NCBI GenBank assembly: GCA_050013615.1
Contig: JBEKEX010000086.1
Coordinates: 1 to 10,070, forward strand
Source: JBEKEX01 sp050013615
GTDB lineage: Bacteria > Chloroflexota > Anaerolineae > Anaerolineales > Anaerolineaceae
Direction of reading: 5' to 3'
Length of the DNA stretch: 10,070 bases
Each line of letters opens with the position of its first letter. The stretch's first letter is position 1. Shown piece by piece: positions 1-5,183 of the stretch. The translations under genes and the position numbers were made by a program. The notes beneath the pieces are model-generated. The model saw only the letters and a list, made by a program, of their open reading frames with translations, was not told the origin of the DNA and ran no database searches.

Positions 1-38
1 AGCCCTCTCTTTGTGAATGGATAATCGGCACATGCCGT

Positions 39-1610
39 CTAGAACCCTTGATCCATCTCTTTCAGCGGGTCGGCGGCCTGCACGATGAGCGTGGGACCGG
101 CCGGCTGCCAGGCTTCGGCGTCCAGCCGTGCCGTCAGCGCCGCGCTGATGACCATGTCGTCATGCACCAGCTCGCCGTTGGCCGGGTCACGCGTCCCATC
201 CGGCACACCCCACTTCAGGCGCTTCTCGGCGCCGGGACAAATTTCGTATTGGCAGAAGGAAAGCTGCCGCCAGAATTCGGCCATCAGGGTGGTTGCCAGC
301 GCATCGCCTGCAACCTTTAGGTTGCCTGCGACCGGCTCCTGGTAACGTCCCGAATCGACCAACGCCAGGAAATCCCAGCCCAGCTTGCTCTTGCTGGCCG
401 TGGTGAACAGGAACGGCCGCACCCTGCCGGGCAGGGCATTCTCGAGGAACGAAGCCAGCCCCGCCCCCAGGCCGGTGGCATCTACCACCACGGTGCGCGG
501 CTGCCAGGCACCCGCCAGCGCCTTGATCTCGGCATACAGGCGGGTGTGCTTGCATCCCGTCCAGCTCTTGTGCAGCAGCGCCCGGTAACTCGGCTGGTTA
601 AGCAGATCACCTGACTTGCCAGCAGTCACCTCGACAATGGTCAGCACAGTCGAATCGCGCCGTTGCTCAGCGACATTCAATTCGCCCGGCTCGCCGCCCG
701 CGGAATCCTCGCCCGCTACGTCCAACAGGAAGGCGTAAACACCGCCAGGTTTGGGAGTCGCCTGCCAGGGATGGCTGCCTTTCATTAACATCACCCGCTC
801 GGCAGGGAACATGCCGCTCTCGGCGTCGATCTCTTCACTAAAATATTGGGTCTTGATCGTCGGGTTTTGCCGCCCCAGCCGGGCGATCTGCTCGGCCACG
901 TGCTTGCCGTAAGCCGGCACCACTTTGGCCACGTCGTCCGCTATCAGCACGAAAGTGCGGCGCAGGCCATCCTGCGCTTCGGCCTCACGCGCCGCCCGCA
1001 GCTCGCGCGCCAGCAGCGTCTGCGACGTCCATGCCGTGCCCCAAAAGACACGTGTGGCGTTGGTGCTGGCTGCCATGGGGGCGATCTCGGTGTCGAACTT
1101 TTCGATGCGCACCTTCTGCGCTTCGTCCACTTCCAGCAGCAGTGAAGCAGTGGCCCCCACAATGTTGGTCTCCGGCGAGCCGGAGAAGAAGAACATGCGC
1201 GCCGATCCCACTCGATAGATGTAGCCGGATTCTTTCTGCCAGCTCTCGACCACGGGGTTGTCCTTGAGCACCCGTTCCAACCGTCGCATGGCGTTGATGC
1301 TCTGCGGCTTCCAGGTGGGCGAGATCTTGACGATCTCCGCTTCTTTCTGGCTATACAGGGCCAGCAGGTAAGCTTCCAGTTGCGCCTGAACTTCGTTCTT
1401 CCCCGATTGGCGCGGGAACATGACCACAAAGCTCAATCCCAGCCCGTTCCTGACGGAATGCACGATGGCCTCGACCACTTCCACCTGGTAAGGCCGCAGG
1501 CCAAGATGTGAGGCATAGGCTGCGAACAGGCTGGGGTCGGTTAGCATCTCCTCGATTCCATTCACGAGGACAGAACCGCTATCGGCCTCATGTTCATCAG
1601 TTGACATCAT
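39..1610 (-). CDS. Phage terminase large subunit (packaging ATPase/nuclease)
   Basis: This 523-aa protein matches the two-domain layout of tailed-phage large terminases, the motor that pumps DNA into proheads and cuts it. Seen in the sequence: a Walker A variant FPRQSGKNE (residues 65-73), Walker B LLLEVDEAQ (157-165), a coupling-type motif GTAWTSQT (191-198), then an RNase H-like nuclease with Asp in FLLDVAGED (D297), VVVDATG (D377) and LVHDDMV (D484/D485). All expected catalytic residues are present, so it looks functional. The frame stays open upstream to 1862, but that part translates an intergenic repeat. I chose the ATG at 1610 (a second ATG follows at 1607) because AAAGGA and AGGTGG lie just before it. 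The stop is TAG at 39-41. It probably belongs with the 104-aa gene upstream, as part of a prophage, phage remnant or gene transfer agent. Large subunit identity is strong; the type of element is inferred. Confidence 0.93.
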   Translation of the reverse strand: MMSTDEHEADSGSVLVNGIEEMLTDPSLFAAYASHLGLRPYQVEVVEAIVHSVRNGLGLSFVVMFPRQSGKNEVQAQLEAYLLALYSQKEAEIVKISPTWKPQSINAMRRLERVLKDNPVVESWQKESGYIYRVGSARMFFFSGSPETNIVGATASLLLEVDEAQKVRIEKFDTEIAPMAASTNATRVFWGTAWTSQTLLARELRAAREAEAQDGLRRTFVLIADDVAKVVPAYGKHVAEQIARLGRQNPTIKTQYFSEEIDAESGMFPAERVMLMKGSHPWQATPKPGGVYAFLLDVAGEDSAGGEPGELNVAEQRRDSTVLTIVEVTAGKSGDLLNQPSYRALLHKSWTGCKHTRLYAEIKALAGAWQPRTVVVDATGLGAGLASFLENALPGRVRPFLFTTASKSKLGWDFLALVDSGRYQEPVAGNLKVAGDALATTLMAEFWRQLSFCQYEICPGAEKRLKWGVPDGTRDPANGELVHDDMVISAALTARLDAEAWQPAGPTLIVQAADPLKEMDQGF

Positions 1611-1640
1611 TCCACCTGCTTCCTTTCTCGCTATCGAACT

Positions 1641-1695
1641 GTCATTGCGAGAGGTGTGGCGTTTTTCCAAACCTCGTGGCAATCTCTGTACGGGC
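1641..1695. repeat. Interspersed intergenic repeat (GTCATTGCGAG type)
   Basis: The segment begins GTCATTGCGAG and ends near GTGGCAATCTCTGTAC. The arms ATTGC-GA-GAGGT and ACCTC-GTG-GCAAT pair with a small internal loop, and TGG/CCA can extend the stem around CGTTTTT. From memory, short repeats with this opening and closing are scattered between genes in many bacterial genomes. Only one copy is in the window, so repetitiveness here rests on that recognition. Confidence 0.6.
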
Positions 1696-1710
1696 GGACC
1701 ATTTTTTGTA

Positions 1711-1733
1711 GGGGCGAGGCGATGCCTCGCCCC
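1711..1733. repeat. Perfect 10-bp hairpin, GC-rich intergenic repeat
   Basis: GGGGCGAGGC (1711-1720) is separated by GAT from its exact reverse complement GCCTCGCCCC (1724-1733), and preceded by TTTTTTGTA. It resembles the GTAGGGGCG...CGCCCC hairpin repeats found between genes in Chloroflexota and cyanobacteria. On the minus strand the stem is followed by TACAAAAAAT, so it could also act as an intrinsic terminator between the 104-aa gene and the terminase gene. Confidence 0.6.
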
Positions 1734-1773
1734 AACCAAATAATCTTGCCGGGCAGTCCGGCGTCCCAGGGGA

Positions 1774-1823
1774 GACCCGGCACGTTGCGCGCTGCATTTC
1801 GGGAGCAGGCCGTGCCGCGGGTC
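1774..1823. repeat. Imperfect inverted repeat in the terminase gene gap
   Basis: GACCCGGCACG (1774-1784) pairs with CGTGCCGCGGGTC (1811-1823) except for a two-base bulge, with a 26-base loop. A smaller inverted repeat, GCCGG-GCAGT-CCGGC (1748-1762), lies beside it. Together with the two hairpin repeats to the left, most of the 277-bp gap between the two minus-strand genes is self-complementary. A function is not evident; it may be another repeat family or degraded coding sequence. Confidence 0.35.
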
Positions 1824-1887
1824 GCTGTCCAACTGGGTACGCCGGCTTTGGCACTGGTGCACTGCCCGGCCCAGGGACCTGGCAAGC

Positions 1888-2202
1888 CTAGAGTTTCAAC
1901 TTTCCGTCGCGCACCATCTTGTCCACGGCCTGCTTCAGTGCGCTGCTGGCGGTTTGTCCTTCGCCCAGCTTGATGTTGGCCTTCAGCAGCACCGCCAACT
2001 GCGTGCTCGCCCTGCCGATGGTGGTCAGCATTTCCAGCACCCGTTCGGACTTCTTGTCCTCCTCCGCCAGGCTGCTGGCTTTGCGGATCAACGCCCGCAG
2101 GATCTGGATCTCCTCGGTCAGACCCGCAGCATTTCGGCCCGCCGCTCCGCCTCTATCCTCGCTCAGTCGGGTACGCCGGATTTTCGGTTGCTTCGCCATC
2201 AT
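1888..2202 (-). CDS. Small basic helical protein, possible terminase small subunit
   Basis: This 104-aa protein is not recognised as a named family. It has a basic, probably disordered N-terminus (KQPKIRRTR), a Gly/Ala/Asn-rich linker, a long helical stretch (about residues 28-75, with LTEEIQILRALIRK and a KKSERVLEML segment) and a charged C-terminal helix ending in DGKLKL. The start at 2202 is well supported: AAAGGAGGGG (2206-2215) sits 5-8 bases before tandem ATG codons. It is first in a minus-strand unit with the large terminase gene next, the usual place of the DNA-recognising small terminase subunit. Size and charge would fit, but there is no visible helix-turn-helix, so the function is inferred from position only. 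An SOS-type operator lies just upstream. Confidence 0.75.
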   Translation of the reverse strand: MMAKQPKIRRTRLSEDRGGAAGRNAAGLTEEIQILRALIRKASSLAEEDKKSERVLEMLTTIGRASTQLAVLLKANIKLGEGQTASSALKQAVDKMVRDGKLKL

Positions 2203-2220
2203 GTGCCCCTCCTTTAAATA

Positions 2221-2234
2221 AGAACATATGTTCT
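2221..2234. promoter_or_regulatory. Putative LexA (SOS) box
   Basis: AGAACATATGTTCT is a perfect 14-bp palindrome. Its core GAACATATGTTC matches the GAAC-N4-GTTC consensus of LexA operators in Gram-positive bacteria, which is also reported for green non-sulfur bacteria. It lies between the predicted leftward -10 element (2247-2252) and the ribosome binding site (2206-2215), a position where a bound repressor would block transcription of the terminase module. No lexA gene is in the window. Confidence 0.72.
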
Positions 2235-2246
2235 ATTTCAATATCG

Positions 2247-2274
2247 ATCATACGCCGTTTAAGCCGCAAAACAA
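2247..2274 (-). promoter_or_regulatory. Predicted leftward sigma70-type promoter of the terminase module
   Basis: Read on the minus strand, TTGTTT (2269-2274) and TATGAT (2247-2252) are separated by 16 bp. The -10 matches the consensus at 5 of 6 bases; the -35 is weak. Transcription would start near 2240, with the palindromic LexA-type site immediately downstream. Confidence 0.5.
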
Positions 2275-2357
2275 CCTGTCAAAACATGCAATAAAACGAA
2301 ATGTCCTGATTTTGTTACAAAACGGTCATCCGGCAATGACAGTTTCCCCCTTTTGCC

Positions 2358-2378
2358 TTAAAAGTAATTGACTTTTAA
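2358..2378. promoter_or_regulatory. Inverted repeat overlapping the -35 element, possible operator
   Basis: TTAAAAGT and ACTTTTAA form a perfect 8-bp inverted repeat around AATTG, covering the -35 hexamer. A third related half-site, AAAGTC (2384-2389), pairs with GACTTT (2370-2375) inside the spacer. Such an arrangement suits a regulator that occludes RNA polymerase; the regulator is unknown. Confidence 0.4.
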
Positions 2379-2396
2379 CGGCGAAAGTCGTATTGT
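2368..2396 (+). promoter_or_regulatory. Strong predicted sigma70-type promoter of the TadE/TadG-like operon
   Basis: TTGACT (2368-2373) and TATTGT (2391-2396) are separated by exactly 17 bp in an AT-rich region. Transcription would start around 2403, giving a leader of about 40 bases before the first pseudopilin gene. No other comparable promoter was seen before the genes up to 8897, so this one probably drives them all. Confidence 0.68.
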
Positions 2397-2444
2397 ACAA
2401 ACAGGCGTAAATTATTAATCTGCCTTTAATGAAACGGGTTGGAT

Positions 2445-3209
2445 ATGCGATCCTGGTTGAGACAACACTTGAATGCCATACTTCACGCCCCCACGATGGC
2501 GCAGCGCGGCCAATCTTTTTTGGAGTTGGCGCTCATCCTGCCCATCCTGCTGTTGTTGCTGGTGGGCATGGTGGAAATTGTGGTGTTCATCAGCCGTTAC
2601 CTGGACCTGCTCGACCTCACCCGCGAAGCCGCCCGCTTCGCCTCCACGCACGACCCGCAGATTGCCGAAATAGCTGCGGGGCACACCCCCGGTGACTACG
2701 ACTGCGGTACAACGAATTTGTATAATTTCTTCTATGACACATCCTGCGTCTTTTCACCCCCGCAAGGTTCACCCATCTGCACGGAGGCCACGTTCTGCAA
2801 CGGGATGAATAATTACATCAACCTGGACCTCACCACCGATGATGTGGTGATCACCGTTTTCACCGTCGACAATTTGGGCTCGGGTGATATGGTTACCAAC
2901 CATTGGCCGGCGGTGGGCTACTGGGCGCTGTCAGACCACGATCTCGACACGACCGATAATGCCAACTGGACCAAGGATTGTCACGGCAATGTTGTGCGCA
3001 GCGCACCCTACTACACCGACAGCCGTATTAATGCAGATATGGAAGCCAACGCCCCACAAGCCAAAGGCTATGTGGCGGTGGAGGTCTTCTATTGTTACCA
3101 TCAAGTTTTGGATATGCCTGTATTCACTAATATTGTTCCGGACCCCATACAAATCGATGCGTACTCTCTTATGCCCCTTCCTGCAGCAAACCCGACGCCC
3201 ACCCCTTAG
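2445..3209 (+). CDS. TadE-like pseudopilin
   Basis: This 254-aa protein has the TadE layout: a short basic leader, RGQSFLELALILPILLLLLV (residues 21-40) with Glu at +5 after Gly as in prepilin-like signals, one membrane helix (about 25-46), then the amphipathic LTREAARFAS segment. TadE proteins are minor pseudopilins of Tad (Flp) pilus systems. The remaining 180 residues are extracytoplasmic and contain at least six cysteines (e.g. YDCGTT, TSCVF, PICTEATFCNG, KDCHGN), suggesting disulfides. The C-terminus ends in a short NPTPTP tail. I chose ATG 2445; an in-frame TTG at 2439 is possible, and neither has a clear Shine-Dalgarno sequence. The stop lies inside the next gene (53-bp overlap), pointing to translational coupling. 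Confidence 0.85.
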   Translation: MRSWLRQHLNAILHAPTMAQRGQSFLELALILPILLLLLVGMVEIVVFISRYLDLLDLTREAARFASTHDPQIAEIAAGHTPGDYDCGTTNLYNFFYDTSCVFSPPQGSPICTEATFCNGMNNYINLDLTTDDVVITVFTVDNLGSGDMVTNHWPAVGYWALSDHDLDTTDNANWTKDCHGNVVRSAPYYTDSRINADMEANAPQAKGYVAVEVFYCYHQVLDMPVFTNIVPDPIQIDAYSLMPLPAANPTPTP

Positions 3210-5178
3210 CCTTAAAGAACGGCATCGCGCCGCTCGAGGCCAGGTGTTGGTGATCTTTGGCGTGTCCCTGTTGGCCCTGCTCTTCTTCGTCGGGCTGGCA
3301 GTGGATGCCGGTTCGTTGTACGTCACCTACGGCCAGCTCAAACGCGCCGTGGACGCTGCCGCTGTGGCCGCTGCCAATGATTTCAAACTGCATGCGGATA
3401 CCGAAACGGTGCCACAGCGCCTGACCAGCATGACCGCCGCCGCCTCCGAAGTGCTCAGGCTGCACAACGTGGACTTGAGCGAGGTGGATCTCACCGTGTT
3501 GATCTGTGATGCCAACGGCGATGGCATACGCGATGCCAGTCTGCAAACCACCTACCCCGATTTCTATAACAAATGTCCCAACACACCCGTCGAGTCGGCC
3601 CGCAAGCTGGTGTACATATCGGCTACGCAAAAGGCGCCGTTGTATTTCCTGAGTCTGCTCGGTTTCCAGTGGGCGCGCTTGAGTACCAATTCCATCGCCG
3701 AGGCCGCCTCCGTGGACCTGGTGCTCGTGTTCGATGTCTCCGGCTCCATGTCCATCGACACTCAGCATGACATGTGTCACAGTGGGACTTGTCCTTTTCT
3801 AAGGAATGCTTTTGATCCCGATAACGATCCCCTTACTGGCAATCCTAATTACGCCGGCTGCAATGTGAGCAATAGCTGCCAACCTCTCCAAGATGCCAAA
3901 ACCGCCGCACAAGCCCTGTTGACCCACCTTTTCAGCGGTTACGACCAGGTATCCATCGTTACCTTTGACTCGAAAGCACAGGAGATATTTAAGCTCGGCG
4001 AGGATGATCATCCGGCCACGGAAACCCATCTCCAGGAAGCTTCTGCCGCGATTAACACGATTAAAGTCCACCATGATGCACCCTTGAGGTACTTGTGGCC
4101 GAACTGGAAATCGACCCCAGGCGAACCAGATGGTAGCGGTAAGGGTCTTTGGGCCTTCAACCCTGTCAACCCCGAAGACCGGGATGGTGATGGTAAGGAC
4201 GCCGATCCTGCTCTGCCCTTCGATCCCGCTAACTGCCCTTCCAGTGGCCCTTATGCCCATTGGGATAGAACCCAGGACCTCTATGGCTGGGGCGGCATCC
4301 CCTGCGACGACGATAACACGCTGGATGCTTATGATAACGCCACCTGGCAAACCAATGAAAACTCCAATGAAACGGACTACATCGATAAGACCAAGACCAC
4401 GCTATATGATTCTGCGGGTGTTGGCCACACCTATTATTCCCTCTCCCCCAACTCCACTTGCAGCGGCTGCGGCATCCGCCTGGCGTCCAACATCCTGCGC
4501 AGTGAGGGCCGTTCCGGCTCCGTGTGGGTCATGGTCTACCTTTCGGATGGCCTGGTGAACCTCAGCGATACCGCCGGTTCGGGCGGCAGCGGCCTGGGCG
4601 ATACACAGAGCACCCTCGGTGGGGTCCCCGCGGCATACCCCAACGGTTTTTGCAACGGTAACCCCGGAATGAACAGTACGAATTGGTTGAATCTCTGCGC
4701 TCCTACTTCCTGGATTTCTTCGACAACACCTCGAACTTGCATCGATACTTCTTGGACCACCTGCCCGCCCACAATCCACGCCACCTACCAGGCGGGGGAT
4801 ACCGATAACTATGAGACAGCCCCCAATACGACGGATTACAATTCCCTCGACTATGCCCTGGATATGACCGATAACGCAGCGTTGACCAAATCCACCAACC
4901 CAAATGAGCCGCGCGGCAACGATTTGGCCATTTATACCATCGGCCTGGGCAGCGAGGTCGGCGGCGACCCAGGTACATCAGGCTATATCGGCGAGCAATT
5001 GCTGCGCTACATGGCCGCCGTGGGCGACGATGGCGACCGCATCACCGACCCCTGTACCCTACCCAGTGTTACAACCAAAATGTCTTGTGGCAACTATTAT
5101 TATGCGAGTGGCGGCGCCAATCTGATGTCCATTTACGAGGATATCGCCAACCGCATTTATACCCGGATCACGGAATAA
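3157..5178 (+). CDS. TadG-like protein with von Willebrand factor A domain
   Basis: This protein (673 aa from ATG 3157) opens with ARGQVLVIFGVSLLALLFFV (residues 27-46), one membrane helix and the VDAGSLYV...RAVDAAAVAAA segment typical of TadG-type Flp pilus assembly proteins. A VWA fold follows: FDVSGSMS with the metal-ion (MIDAS) DxSxS residues D193/S195/S197, the YDQVSIVTFDS strand, and YLSDGLVNL (D464). Between them sits an insert (about 305-430) rich in Asp, with DRDGDGKDAD (341-350); another Ca-binding-like DANGDGIRD is at 118-126. Several cysteines are scattered through the extracytoplasmic part. VWA domains bind ligands through a divalent metal; here adhesion or fibre assembly at the envelope is likely. 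The start is uncertain: ATG 3157 overlaps the previous gene and no ribosome site is visible. The next gene begins 5 bases after the stop. Confidence 0.85.
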   Translation: MRTLLCPFLQQTRRPPLSLKERHRAARGQVLVIFGVSLLALLFFVGLAVDAGSLYVTYGQLKRAVDAAAVAAANDFKLHADTETVPQRLTSMTAAASEVLRLHNVDLSEVDLTVLICDANGDGIRDASLQTTYPDFYNKCPNTPVESARKLVYISATQKAPLYFLSLLGFQWARLSTNSIAEAASVDLVLVFDVSGSMSIDTQHDMCHSGTCPFLRNAFDPDNDPLTGNPNYAGCNVSNSCQPLQDAKTAAQALLTHLFSGYDQVSIVTFDSKAQEIFKLGEDDHPATETHLQEASAAINTIKVHHDAPLRYLWPNWKSTPGEPDGSGKGLWAFNPVNPEDRDGDGKDADPALPFDPANCPSSGPYAHWDRTQDLYGWGGIPCDDDNTLDAYDNATWQTNENSNETDYIDKTKTTLYDSAGVGHTYYSLSPNSTCSGCGIRLASNILRSEGRSGSVWVMVYLSDGLVNLSDTAGSGGSGLGDTQSTLGGVPAAYPNGFCNGNPGMNSTNWLNLCAPTSWISSTTPRTCIDTSWTTCPPTIHATYQAGDTDNYETAPNTTDYNSLDYALDMTDNAALTKSTNPNEPRGNDLAIYTIGLGSEVGGDPGTSGYIGEQLLRYMAAVGDDGDRITDPCTLPSVTTKMSCGNYYYASGGANLMSIYEDIANRIYTRITE

Positions 5179-5183
5179 TCCTT

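Noticed and set aside
1..38. Purine-rich AAAGAGAGGG on the minus strand at the left edge, possible ribosome site for a next phage gene
   Set aside because: It lies at the edge and no start codon can be seen, so no gene can be supported.
1631..1885. 84-codon minus-strand frame with Cys and TRGTACSRNAA that loosely recalls small zinc-ribbon proteins found near terminases
   Set aside because: Only a TTG start, no ribosome site, the second half is translated hairpin repeat, and the Cys/His pattern is incomplete. At most a remnant.
2221..2250. Alternative leftward promoter TTGAAA / TATTTA surrounding the palindrome
   Set aside because: The spacer would be 15 bp and the transcript would start within the ribosome binding site. 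The upstream TTGTTT/TATGAT pair fits better.
3169..3780. 203-codon minus-strand frame inside the VWA gene
   Set aside because: It overlaps the well-supported VWA coding frame, has no recognisable domain and looks like a shadow of the His/Gly-biased complement.
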